Origin: JACQSR01 sp042577505
GTDB taxonomy: Archaea > Nanobdellota > Nanobdellia > Woesearchaeales > JACQSR01
Assembly: GCA_042577505.1 (NCBI GenBank)
Contig: JBHPEA010000024.1
Span: 1 to 21,272 of the forward strand
Direction of reading: 5' to 3'
Length of the DNA: 21,272 nt
Shown in pieces: positions 1 to 7,466 of this stretch. Both the position numbers and the translations under genes were made by a program. The first letter of the stretch is position 1, and every line of letters begins with the position of its first letter. The notes under the pieces are model-generated. The model did no database searches and was not told the origin of the DNA. It saw only the letters and a list, made by a program, of their open reading frames with translations.

Positions 1-806
1 TCTCCTTTAAACATAAGAAATGAAACAGCAGCAGTTGTTAAAATTACAATAGCCATAACTTGGAAATATGCATCACCCCTCGATACGCCTTGCGACATAA
101 GATCCTCCATAACAACACCACTGAACATTAATGGAAATGCAACATCACCACCACCTAAGATTGCCGTATGTGAAGATTCTCTCTTGGGGATTCTTTTCTT
201 AGCTACTTTATTTTTATATGGAATGGCTAGTCCAGCAAAAACTTTTGATTCCATCGTGAATTTTGCCATCTTAATCATATGTTTACTTTTCCAAACTGCA
301 AATGCATCATAGGCTGCAATAATGACTAGAATAACCATCATCCATCCGACGTTAATTATTGGAACAAATAGTAATGCAATTCCTGAATACATTAGGACTT
401 CTGTAATGTTATGGACTATAAAATGAGGTCTTAAGACTTTGAGCAATGAAAGTAACAAAGATAAAATCCCCGCTAATATGCTATGAATAAATACACCTAA
501 AGAAATTGTCATAGATGCCCAGACTGCTAGGAAATACCATATTTTCCACAATCTCATTTTTCCGTAACGGATTAAGAGTAAAAGTAAAATTGTTCCAATA
601 AAAAGTGCAACAACCATGTATATTGTTGTAGTTGCTCCTTCAATATCCGGTCTTGCTCCGATAGCTGTATCACCATGAACAACATCAACTTCACCAGAAG
701 GTAATATTTCAAGTTCTGAGTCTACACTTATAATGCCTAGACCTACAACTTGAGATAAGAAAAAAAGCGAAATTAGTAATATTGTAATTGAAAAAGTGTG
801 TTTCAT
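1..806 (-). CDS. Presenilin/signal-peptide-peptidase-like intramembrane aspartyl protease (partial, C-terminus off the edge)
   Basis: The 268 visible codons start at the ATG ending at 806 and run off the window. The protein is polytopic: an N-terminal hydrophobic segment (residues 6-26), an acidic extracellular loop, then at least five further hydrophobic segments. Two signatures of GxGD aspartyl proteases are visible. One is a YD pair in a membrane segment (AAYDAFAVW, D167). The other is LGGGDVAFP at 217-225, giving D221 after a basic cytosolic loop. Their spacing of about 54 residues matches the archaeal presenilin homologue PSH family (Pfam PF06550-like). The third family motif, PAL, would lie beyond the window. 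The family cuts substrates within the membrane, including leftover signal peptides and membrane-protein stubs; the substrate here is unknown. It is divergent from the 877 gene and shares an AT-rich promoter region. I am sure of the family and not of the physiological role. Confidence 0.9.
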   Translation of the reverse strand, partial: MKHTFSITILLISLFFLSQVVGLGIISVDSELEILPSGEVDVVHGDTAIGARPDIEGATTTIYMVVALFIGTILLLLLIRYGKMRLWKIWYFLAVWASMTISLGVFIHSILAGILSLLLSLLKVLRPHFIVHNITEVLMYSGIALLFVPIINVGWMMVILVIIAAYDAFAVWKSKHMIKMAKFTMESKVFAGLAIPYKNKVAKKRIPKRESSHTAILGGGDVAFPLMFSGVVMEDLMSQGVSRGDAYFQVMAIVILTTAAVSFLMFKG

Positions 807-840
807 GAATTATCATTTTTCCATTTGTTTTTATTACTTT

Positions 841-868
841 GCAAACATTTAAAAAAATTTAAATAATT
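841..868. promoter_or_regulatory. Divergent AT-rich promoter region
   Basis: The 70-base gap between divergent genes contains overlapping TATA-like runs (around 846-853 and 856-865). The first is about 26 bases before the ATG at 877, and the second about 50 bases before the minus-strand start at 806. GGAG at 869-872 lies 4 bases before ATG 877 and may be a Shine-Dalgarno site. This is assigned from position and base composition only. Confidence 0.5.
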
Positions 869-876
869 GGAGATTC

Positions 877-1098
877 ATGCACAAGGAAACTAAGTACTAT
901 GCGAATCCAGAATATAAAAGGTGGTGGAGAGGAATGCATTGGAGAGGACCAGTTAAAAGTGGAATAGGATTTGGGGTTGCGTTGGCAATAGTGTTGTCTT
1001 ACACAAAAAATAATTCTATTTTGTGGGCAATAATCCACGGAATATTGAGTTGGCTATATGTAATTTATAGAGCGATCCTAGAAGTGGGTTGGTTTTAA
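877..1098 (+). CDS. Small two-segment membrane protein, function unknown
   Basis: This 73-residue protein has a basic, aromatic N-terminus (KRWWRGMHWRG, residues 14-24) followed by hydrophobic stretches at about 29-41 and 47-68, separated by a short KNNS turn. The second stretch contains SILWAIIHGILSWLYVIYRAI; similar short motifs occur in small uncharacterised prokaryotic membrane proteins, as far as I can recall. A GGAG sits just before the ATG. The gene overlaps the following COG1325 gene by 10 bases, which suggests co-transcription and translational coupling. No enzymatic motif is visible. It could be a small membrane anchor or chaperone, but I do not assign a function. Confidence 0.7.
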   Translation: MHKETKYYANPEYKRWWRGMHWRGPVKSGIGFGVALAIVLSYTKNNSILWAIIHGILSWLYVIYRAILEVGWF

Positions 1099-1547
1099 TC
1101 GCAAAGTTAGTCAACACATTACAAATAACTGTTTTTGTAAAATCGGGTGAGGATCTTTCTATAGTTATGAGTAAATTAAAGGAAATCGTACCTTTTGATT
1201 TTAAGAAGGAAAAAATTAAGATTGAAGAAACAAATGCAACAGGAGTGGATGAAAATCCTATAAAAATTATTAGAATTTTGTTGTTAAAGGGGAGACTAAT
1301 TAAACCATTTATTGAATTGATGAAGAATAATTTAAGTTCTGATCAAAAGAAGTTAATTTTGAAGCAAATTAATTCCCGTTTGGATGAAAATATGGATTTT
1401 TTCATTAGATTGGATAAGGATAAGTTGCTAAATGGAGAATATTTTCTAACTGATGGTGGTAATTGCTTCCATTTTAAGATGAATATTGCCTGTTTTCCTA
1501 AAAAGAGGATTAATGCTGAGATTGCTATTAGGGAGATATTTGCCTAA
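1089..1547 (+). CDS. COG1325/DUF54-type predicted RNA-binding protein (exosome-associated family)
   Basis: This 152-residue protein matches the pattern of the archaeal COG1325 family (Pfam PF01877). It begins with a strand and ITVFVKSGED, has a central NPIKIIRILL segment, a helix with LSSDQKKLILKQINSRLDE, then FFIRLDKDKLLNGEY and a C-terminal strand ending in FHFKMNIACFPKK. The family's usual length is about 150. Members are predicted RNA-binding proteins placed near exosome or ribosomal genes in many archaea; the biochemical role is not well established. The start is a TTG inside the last codons of the upstream gene (10-base overlap). The first in-frame ATG (about residue 27) would remove the first beta strand, so I prefer the TTG, with a translation start dependent on the upstream gene. 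Confidence 0.8.
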   Translation: MVLIAKLVNTLQITVFVKSGEDLSIVMSKLKEIVPFDFKKEKIKIEETNATGVDENPIKIIRILLLKGRLIKPFIELMKNNLSSDQKKLILKQINSRLDENMDFFIRLDKDKLLNGEYFLTDGGNCFHFKMNIACFPKKRINAEIAIREIFA

Positions 1548-1555
1548 ATATGTCG

Positions 1556-1570
1556 AAAAATTTAAATATT
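1556..1570 (+). promoter_or_regulatory. TATA-like box upstream of the trp leader
   Basis: The run AAAAATTTAAATATT lies just after the COG1325 gene. A transcript starting about 27 bases after its centre would begin near 1591 and carry a leader of about 190 bases before trpE. A nine-codon ORF (1600-1626, peptide MKSDCFWR) would begin within ten bases of that start. Assigned by sequence and spacing only. Confidence 0.4.
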
Positions 1571-1687
1571 TGAAAATCACACCTTGATTTAGATCTAAAA
1601 TGAAAAGTGATTGTTTTTGGCGTTAGAGAAGATTTCTTTGGGTTTTATTTAGTTGGAAGACTTTTAAATGGCCTTTATTTGTTCATT

Positions 1688-1786
1688 ATGGTTCAGATTA
1701 GCCTTTTTGGCCAATTCATGACAAATTTTAGGCAATTTTACCTAAAACTTAATAAATTATTAGCAAATTATATTTTGAGAAAATGA
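1688..1786 (+). CDS. Possible 32-residue leader ORF coupled to trpE
   Basis: An ATG at 1688 opens 32 codons whose TGA stop overlaps the trpE ATG in the same ATGA arrangement used at three junctions inside the operon. The predicted peptide begins MVQISLFGQFMTNF and is basic and hydrophobic toward the end. A TATA-like CTTTTAAATGG (1661-1671) lies about 22 bases upstream. It competes with the simpler model of a leaderless trpE mRNA from the TATA box at 1749-1760. An ORF of 33 codons in AT-rich DNA can arise by chance, so this is only a candidate. Confidence 0.25.
   Translation: MVQISLFGQFMTNFRQFYLKLNKLLANYILRK
1726..1747. promoter_or_regulatory. Inverted repeat, candidate trp operator
   Basis: TTTTAGG and CCTAAAA form perfect 7-base arms around an 8-base spacer, ending two bases before the TATA-like box at 1749-1760. 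A protein bound here would cover the TFB-recognition side of the trp promoter. No TGTACA site of the known archaeal TrpY type is present nearby. The function is inferred from position. Confidence 0.4.
1749..1760 (+). promoter_or_regulatory. TATA box proximal to trpE
   Basis: TTAATAAATTAT is centred about 29 bases before the trpE ATG (1783), the spacing expected for a leaderless archaeal mRNA. There is no convincing Shine-Dalgarno sequence before trpE, which fits that model. Confidence 0.55.
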
Positions 1787-3369
1787 TAGACCTAGAAACA
1801 CTAAAAAAAGCGAAACCAGGGACAATAATCCCCATAATTGAAGAGGTTCCATTTGCGGAGCCGGTTGAACTATTTTCGAAGTTATCTAACTATGGAAGGA
1901 AGAAAAACAGCCTTTTCTTCGAATCTGCTGATATTATGGCTAATTATGGTGAAAAAAGCATTGGGACAGCTTCTCCATCTCTGCAAATCAAGGGGAAGGG
2001 AGAAAATTTTGAAATCAAGGCCTTAAATGAGCAGGGATTGCAAATATTACATTTTATTAAGAAGAATTTCAAGTTTTGTGAGAGTGCAGTCTTTAAGAAG
2101 GGAGCTATAATAGGGAGATTGACTCCAAAAAGAAGAGTAGTTAGTGAAGATCAAAGAATTAAGTTAAAAACACATATTGACATACTAAGAACTGTAGGAT
2201 TTGCATTTAAACAGACAGAAGAGACCCCATTCCCATCATGTGGATTATTCGGTGCTTTCTCTTTTGATTTTATCGATCAGTTTGAGGATTTGCCCAAGAA
2301 TGTGGAGGACCCTTTGAAGGATCCCGATTATGAATTCTATTATGTTGACAACATGTTTATTACAAATCATCTAGAGAAAAAGACCTTCATTGTAGTTAAT
2401 GTTTTGATTACTAATGAACCTAAGGCTAACCTTTTGAAAAGAATAGAGAAAACTGTGCAGAGTTATCTGAAAGCAATGGAGGCACCTTTACCAAAAGTTC
2501 CTAAAATTAAATTGGCCAAACAGGTAATAGAGACTGATACTTCTGAGGAAGAATTTAAGAGAATTGTAACAAAGATGAAGGATCACATTGTCAATGGAGA
2601 TGTTGTTCAAGTTGTTCCTTCAAGAACAATTATTACTAACTATAATGCAGAACCTCTTGATATTTACAAGAATTTGAGGAAGTTAAATCCATCCCCTTAT
2701 ATGTTTTTTATTAACGGTAGTGAGGGGATTTTATTGGGGGCTTCTCCAGAAATGAGTGTTAAGGTTAAAGACAACATTATGCAAATTAGACCCATCGCAG
2801 GAACAAAACCACGAGGTTTGGTTAAAGATAAAATTGACAATGATTTGGATTCAAGGTATGAGATAGAATTGGAGACTGATGAGAAGGAAATTGCAGAACA
2901 TACCATGTTGGTTGATCTTGCAAGAAATGATGTTGCGAGAGTTTGTAAGGCTGGAACGAGATTTGTTGATAGGCCTTTTTTTGTTGAGAAATATTCTCAT
3001 GTTCAGCATTTAGTTTCAAATGTTAAGGGTGAATTGAAAGAAGGTTTAGATGCATTGCATGCTTATTTAGCTTCAATGAACATGGGGACATTATCTGGTT
3101 GTCCAAAAGTAATGGCAATGAAGTTAATTAGGGAAGTTGAGAAAAATAAGAGAGGTTTCTATGGAGGAGCCGTTGGTTATCTTACACCCTCTGGTGAGTT
3201 CGATTCTGCAATTATTATTAGATCTATGAGATTAAAAAATAAGAAAGCTTACATTAGAGCTGGTGCTGGGATTGTATTTGATAGTATTCCTGAAAACGAA
3301 TATATTGAAACAGAAAAAAAGGCTCAGGCTTGCTTAAGAGCAATTGAATTGAGTGGAGGTTTAAAATGA
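1783..3369 (+). CDS. trpE: Anthranilate synthase component I
   Basis: This 528-residue protein catalyses chorismate plus ammonia (from TrpG glutaminase) to anthranilate, the first committed step of tryptophan synthesis. The Trp feedback-binding motif appears as LFFESADI (44-51, equivalent to LLES in enteric TrpE). NPSPYMFF is at 302-309, followed by PIAGTKPRG, LVDLARNDVARVC, MNMGTLSGCPKVMAM and a C-terminal GGAVGY...AGAGIVFDS block, all typical of chorismate-binding enzymes. The length and the inserts (GAFSFDFIDQFEDLP, DLDSRYEIELETDEKE) look like the long enteric-type TrpE rather than the shorter form common in archaea, suggesting bacterial ancestry. It contains no tryptophan at all. It overlaps trpG by four bases (ATGA). 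The intact ESAD motif suggests that Trp feedback inhibition is retained. Confidence 0.97.
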   Translation: MIDLETLKKAKPGTIIPIIEEVPFAEPVELFSKLSNYGRKKNSLFFESADIMANYGEKSIGTASPSLQIKGKGENFEIKALNEQGLQILHFIKKNFKFCESAVFKKGAIIGRLTPKRRVVSEDQRIKLKTHIDILRTVGFAFKQTEETPFPSCGLFGAFSFDFIDQFEDLPKNVEDPLKDPDYEFYYVDNMFITNHLEKKTFIVVNVLITNEPKANLLKRIEKTVQSYLKAMEAPLPKVPKIKLAKQVIETDTSEEEFKRIVTKMKDHIVNGDVVQVVPSRTIITNYNAEPLDIYKNLRKLNPSPYMFFINGSEGILLGASPEMSVKVKDNIMQIRPIAGTKPRGLVKDKIDNDLDSRYEIELETDEKEIAEHTMLVDLARNDVARVCKAGTRFVDRPFFVEKYSHVQHLVSNVKGELKEGLDALHAYLASMNMGTLSGCPKVMAMKLIREVEKNKRGFYGGAVGYLTPSGEFDSAIIIRSMRLKNKKAYIRAGAGIVFDSIPENEYIETEKKAQACLRAIELSGGLK

Positions 3370-3938
3370 ACATTTTATTCATTGATAACTTCGATTCATT
3401 TGTATACAATCTTGTTGATGAATTTGAGAAGAAAGGATGTAATGTATTGGTTTATAGAAACAATACAGAAATGAAAGTTTTGGAGAAAGTTATCAAGGAT
3501 TTTAAGCCAAAATTAATTGTTATATCTCCAGGTCCTTCAAATCCTGCAAACGCAGGTAATTGTATTCAATTGATAAAGAATTATTATCAGTCTATTCCTA
3601 TTATGGGTATATGTTTAGGGCATCAATGTTTGGTTGAGGCTTTAGGTGGAAAGGTTGATAGAATTCATGAAATTGTGCATGGAAAATCATCTTTCATTAA
3701 GCATGATGGGAAAACAATCTTTGCAGGTATTCCTAATAATTTTAAAGCGGCTCGTTACCATAGCCTGGGTGCTGTTGATGTTCCATATTGTTTTGAAGTA
3801 AGTGCTCGGTCTGAATCTAACGTTGTTATGGCAATTAGACATAAGGAATTTCCTTGTGAGGGAGTTCAGTTCCATCCTGAATCTGTGTTGACACCAATTG
3901 GGGGAAAGATCATTGATAACATGATTAGAAGAAAATGA
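3366..3938 (+). CDS. trpG: Anthranilate synthase component II (glutamine amidotransferase)
   Basis: This 190-residue class I glutamine amidotransferase supplies ammonia from glutamine to TrpE. It starts with the typical IDNFDSFVYNL. The oxyanion-loop motif SPGPSNP is at 54-60. The nucleophile elbow GICLGHQC gives Cys83, and VQFHPES gives His170 and Glu172, completing the catalytic triad. The pattern is typical TrpG/PabA, and its position between trpE and trpD makes TrpG the right call. It is a free-standing protein rather than fused to TrpD as in E. coli; the unfused arrangement is known in Vibrio-type operons. It overlaps trpE and trpD by four bases at either end, implying translational coupling and balanced expression. 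It has no tryptophan. Confidence 0.96.
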   Translation: MNILFIDNFDSFVYNLVDEFEKKGCNVLVYRNNTEMKVLEKVIKDFKPKLIVISPGPSNPANAGNCIQLIKNYYQSIPIMGICLGHQCLVEALGGKVDRIHEIVHGKSSFIKHDGKTIFAGIPNNFKAARYHSLGAVDVPYCFEVSARSESNVVMAIRHKEFPCEGVQFHPESVLTPIGGKIIDNMIRRK

Positions 3939-4942
3939 TAGCAGAAGCAATAAAGAAATTGATCGATGTTCAGAATTTGACTTATCAGGAAGCGGAAGAG
4001 TCTATGAATGAAATAATGTCAGGATTGGCTAGTCCTGCCCAGATATCTGCTTTTTTAGTTGCTCTTCGTATTAAAGGCGAAACTGTTGATGAGATAACTG
4101 CTTTTGCATCTGTGATGAGGAGTAAGGCTTCAAGGATTAAGCCAAAGGCTAGGGTTATTGTTGATACTTGTGGAACAGGCGGAGATAAGTCTGATACTTT
4201 TAATATTTCTACGACAGCAGCTTTTGTTGTTGCTGGTACTGGTTTACATGTTGCAAAACATGGTAATAAATCAGTTTCTTCAAAATGCGGATCTGCAGAT
4301 TTGCTTGCTGAGTTAGGTGTTAATATTAATTTAACTCCAAAAGAAGTTGAGAAATGCATTGATGATGTTGGAATTGGATTCATGTTTGCTCCTTTATTCC
4401 ATGGAGCAATGAAACATGCAATGCCTATACGTAAAGAATTGGGTGTAAGGACTGTTTTCAATATTTTAGGACCATTAACTAATCCTGCCAATGCAACATC
4501 ACAGGTTGTTGGAGTGTTTGATGAGAAGTTGGTTAGTCCTTTATGCGAGGTTTTAGGTCAATTGGGTTTGGAACATGCTTTTGTTGTTCATGGAAAAGGA
4601 TTGGATGAAATAACTTTAGAAGGTCCAACAAAGGTTGCAGAGTTTAAAGATGGTCATTTGTTAACTTATGAATTAGACCCGACCGATTTCGGATTTAAGT
4701 TGGCTTCAATTGGGGAAGTGAAGGGTGGAAATGCTAAGGAGAATGCTAAAATTACATTATCTATACTCGAGGGTAAAGAGAAAGGGCCTAAGAGAGATAT
4801 CACGATTTTGAATGCTGCTGCAGCGATTATAGCCGGTGGAAAATCAGATAACTGGAAGGACGCTATAGATCTTGCAAAAGAGTCTATAGATTCTGGAAAA
4901 GCGCTTGAGGTTTTGAATAAATTGAAAGCGTGGCAAAATTAA
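3935..4942 (+). CDS. trpD: Anthranilate phosphoribosyltransferase
   Basis: This 335-residue enzyme transfers phosphoribose from PRPP to anthranilate. The N-terminal helical domain (about 1-65) carries the LTYQEAEESMNEIMSG pattern of the family. The PRPP/Mg loop is DTCGTGGDKSDTFNIST (77-93), followed by the anthranilate- and PRPP-binding KHGNKSVSSKCGSAD (108-122). FNILGPLTNPA and VVHGKGLDE occur later, as expected. The length is normal. It overlaps trpG by four bases and is followed by trpC/F after a four-base gap. Two of the four Trp residues of the whole operon are here, both within the last 35 residues. There is a 168-codon antisense reading frame that I regard as chance. Confidence 0.96.
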   Translation: MIAEAIKKLIDVQNLTYQEAEESMNEIMSGLASPAQISAFLVALRIKGETVDEITAFASVMRSKASRIKPKARVIVDTCGTGGDKSDTFNISTTAAFVVAGTGLHVAKHGNKSVSSKCGSADLLAELGVNINLTPKEVEKCIDDVGIGFMFAPLFHGAMKHAMPIRKELGVRTVFNILGPLTNPANATSQVVGVFDEKLVSPLCEVLGQLGLEHAFVVHGKGLDEITLEGPTKVAEFKDGHLLTYELDPTDFGFKLASIGEVKGGNAKENAKITLSILEGKEKGPKRDITILNAAAAIIAGGKSDNWKDAIDLAKESIDSGKALEVLNKLKAWQN

Positions 4943-4946
4943 TAAT

Positions 4947-6296
4947 ATGTTCTTAAAAAAAATTGTTAATTTAAAGAAGGGCGAGTTAGTTAGAAAGAGT
5001 TATACATGTAAGAAAGCAAAACATGCTTTTGTTAAGGCTCTTAAGTCAAAGAAAATTTCCATTATTGCTGAGATTAAGTCGAGTTCTCCTTCTAAAGGTG
5101 TTATTAAAAAGAATTTTAATTTGGAGAACGTTGCTAGAGTGTATGATAAATCAAATGTTCAAGCAATATCTGTTCTAACTGAGAAAAATTATTTTGGTGG
5201 ATCAATTGAATTTATTCAAAGAGTTCGTAAGGTTACTAAGAAACCAATTCTTCGGAAGGATTTTATTATTGATGAGAATCAGATTTATGAGTCAAGATAT
5301 TATGGTGCTGATGCTATATTATTGATTGGTGAGATTTTAAGTTTGAAGCAAATAAATCGTTTTGTTACTGTTGCTGATGACTTAGGAATGGATGTTATTG
5401 TTGAGGCTCATGAGTTAAGTGCTTTGAAGAAAGTTTTGAAATCAAAGGCAAAAATAATTGGAATTAATAATAGAGATTTGAATTCGCTTGAGATGGATAT
5501 GAGGACTGTTGAAAGACTAGCTCCTCTTGTTAAGAATAAAATATTAGTTGCTGAATCTGGCTATAGTTCTAAAATAGATTTGGCTTTGTTACCTCAGAAT
5601 GTTCAATCTGTTTTAATTGGTAGTTCGATTATGGGTTCTTTTGATATTGTAAAGAAATTGGAAAGTTTAAAGGATAAGGAAAAAATTGTTAAAATTTGTG
5701 GGAACACAAATATTAGAGATGCTAGAATTGCATTGGAGAGTGGAGCTGATCTGATTGGATTAATAATTAATGTCAAGAAATCGAAAGATAGTATTTCAAT
5801 AACTCAGGCAAAAGAGTTTCTGGAGAAGATATGTCGAACAAGAATAGTTGCAGTCACTTTAACAAAGAAAGTGGATGAAATTGTTAGCGTTTGTAAGAAT
5901 CTGAATCCGGGTTACATTCAAATTCACGATGAATTAAGTGTCGCTGGTGTTAAAAAGATTAGGAAAATGTTTCCTAACATTAAAATTATCAAATCTGTAA
6001 TCGTTAGAGGGAAAAATTCTCTGAAAGAAGTTCGTATATACGAACCTCATGCTGATTTGATATTGTTGGATTCTGGTGCAGGTTCTGGTCGGATTCATGA
6101 TTGGTCTTTAAGTAAAGAAATTGTTGGGAAGAGTAAGAGGCCAGTTATTTTGGCTGGCGGTTTGAATCCAAATAATGTAGCAAAAGCTATAAAAAGTGTT
6201 AGACCATTTGGAGTAGATGTAAATTCAGGTGTGAAATTGAGAAATAGGGTTAAAGATCCTAAAAAAATTAAAAAATTCATTAAGAACGCAAAATGA
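4947..6296 (+). CDS. trpCF: Fused indole-3-glycerol-phosphate synthase / phosphoribosylanthranilate isomerase
   Basis: This 449-residue protein joins two TIM-barrel enzymes acting in consecutive steps: the TrpF part isomerises phosphoribosylanthranilate, and the TrpC part closes and decarboxylates the product to indole-glycerol phosphate. The TrpC half (about 1-240) has AEIKSSSPSKG (E42, K44), ILRKDF (K104), IVEAHE (E153), GINNRDL (N174/N175) and VAESGYS (S204). The TrpF half (about 247-449) has VKICGNT (C251, general base), LLDSGAGSGRIHDWSL (D375, general acid), ILAGGLNPNNV and GVDVNSGVK. The linker LKDKEKI is very short. The TrpC N-terminus looks shortened relative to stand-alone enzymes. 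The order C then F and the fusion match the enteric/Vibrio arrangement, whereas many archaea have separate genes. It overlaps trpB by four bases. Confidence 0.95.
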   Translation: MFLKKIVNLKKGELVRKSYTCKKAKHAFVKALKSKKISIIAEIKSSSPSKGVIKKNFNLENVARVYDKSNVQAISVLTEKNYFGGSIEFIQRVRKVTKKPILRKDFIIDENQIYESRYYGADAILLIGEILSLKQINRFVTVADDLGMDVIVEAHELSALKKVLKSKAKIIGINNRDLNSLEMDMRTVERLAPLVKNKILVAESGYSSKIDLALLPQNVQSVLIGSSIMGSFDIVKKLESLKDKEKIVKICGNTNIRDARIALESGADLIGLIINVKKSKDSISITQAKEFLEKICRTRIVAVTLTKKVDEIVSVCKNLNPGYIQIHDELSVAGVKKIRKMFPNIKIIKSVIVRGKNSLKEVRIYEPHADLILLDSGAGSGRIHDWSLSKEIVGKSKRPVILAGGLNPNNVAKAIKSVRPFGVDVNSGVKLRNRVKDPKKIKKFIKNAK

Positions 6297-7465
6297 CAAG
6301 ATTTGGTAAATTTGGTGGAGTGTATGTTCCAGAAACATTGATGCCTGCTGTAGAGGAATTAAGCAAGGCTTTTGCTAAATATAAGAAGGATAAAAAATTC
6401 TTAAAAGAGTTTGATTTATTAATGAAAGAATATGTTGGTAGGCCTACTGCTTTGACATATTGTCCAATACTTTCTAAGAAATTAGGTTGTAAATTATATT
6501 TGAAAAGAGAAGATTTGGCTCATACTGGTGCTCATAAAATAAATAATGCAATTGGACAGGCATTGCTTGCTAAACATATGGGAAAGAAGAGGATTATTGC
6601 AGAGACTGGTGCAGGTCAACATGGTGTTGCAACAGCTACTGCTTGTGCGAAGTTAGGAATCAAATGTGAAGTTTACATGGGTACTAAAGATATTGAGAGA
6701 CAAAAATTAAATGTTTTTAGAATGAAACTTCTTGGTGCAAAAATTAATCCTGTTTCTTCAGGTGGAAAGACTTTGAAGGATGCTATTAATGATGCTTTAC
6801 GTGACTGGACTGCAAATGTTAGGGATACTCATTATCTATTAGGTAGCGTACTTGGGCCTAGTCCATATCCTGAAATGGTAGGTTTCTTTCAGACTGTGAT
6901 TGGGAAGGAAGCTAGAAAACAAATACTTGCTAAAGAAGGAAGATTGCCAGATACAGTTGTTGCTTGTGTTGGTGGAGGAAGTAATGCAATTGGCATTTTT
7001 AATGGATTTAGAAAAGATAAAGTTAGATTGATTGGTGTAGAAGCAGGTGGACATGGAATTGAATCTGGAAAGCATGCTGCAAGGTTTGGAGATAAGAAGT
7101 TAGGTCGGCCAGGGGTTATTCATGGTACCTTTACTTATGTTTTACAAGATAGATTTGGTCAAATATTCAATACTCATTCAGTGTCTGCTGGACTTGATTA
7201 TAGTGCAATAGGTCCTGAACATTCTAATTTACGTGAGATGAAGAGAGCAGAGTATTATTATGCAACAGATAAAGAATGTCTTGTAGGTTTTAAGTTATTG
7301 AGTGATACTGAGGGAATAATTCCTGCTCTCGAATCTGCTCATGCAATTGGTTATTTGAATGCTAATAAGAAAAAGTTCAAAGGTCAACTTGTTGTTGTTA
7401 ATCTGAGTGGTCGGGGAGACAAAGATGTAGTTGAAGCAGCTAGAGTTATGAATATTAAGGTGTAA
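6293..7465 (+). CDS. trpB: Tryptophan synthase beta chain (TrpB1 type)
   Basis: This 390-residue PLP enzyme joins indole and serine to make tryptophan, working with TrpA. It begins with FGKFGGVYVPETLMPA. The PLP lysine is K82 in HTGAHKINNAIGQ, the catalytic Glu is E104 in AETGAGQHG, and the phosphate-binding loop is GGGSN (227-231). SAGLDYSAIGPEH and the terminal SGRGDKD follow. The length and lack of the TrpB2 N-terminal extension make it the TrpA-partner form. HTGAHKINN and the GVIHGTFTYVLQD segment look like mainstream bacterial TrpB rather than the E. coli version (GGAHKTN) or the euryarchaeal version (HGGAHKTNN) as I recall them. The operon may therefore be bacterial in origin but not simply enteric. 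It contains one Trp. Confidence 0.97.
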   Translation: MTRFGKFGGVYVPETLMPAVEELSKAFAKYKKDKKFLKEFDLLMKEYVGRPTALTYCPILSKKLGCKLYLKREDLAHTGAHKINNAIGQALLAKHMGKKRIIAETGAGQHGVATATACAKLGIKCEVYMGTKDIERQKLNVFRMKLLGAKINPVSSGGKTLKDAINDALRDWTANVRDTHYLLGSVLGPSPYPEMVGFFQTVIGKEARKQILAKEGRLPDTVVACVGGGSNAIGIFNGFRKDKVRLIGVEAGGHGIESGKHAARFGDKKLGRPGVIHGTFTYVLQDRFGQIFNTHSVSAGLDYSAIGPEHSNLREMKRAEYYYATDKECLVGFKLLSDTEGIIPALESAHAIGYLNANKKKFKGQLVVVNLSGRGDKDVVEAARVMNIKV

Positions 7466-7466
7466 A

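Noticed and set aside
1600..1626. Classical bacterial trp attenuator with leader peptide
   Set aside because: The nine-codon ORF has one Trp codon rather than tandem ones, no GC-rich terminator hairpin follows, and archaeal terminators do not depend on such hairpins. It is kept only as part of the leader finding.
3985..4491. 168-codon minus-strand reading frame
   Set aside because: It is fully antisense to trpD, whose motifs are unmistakable. It has no promoter and no recognisable family pattern, and long antisense frames arise from codon bias.
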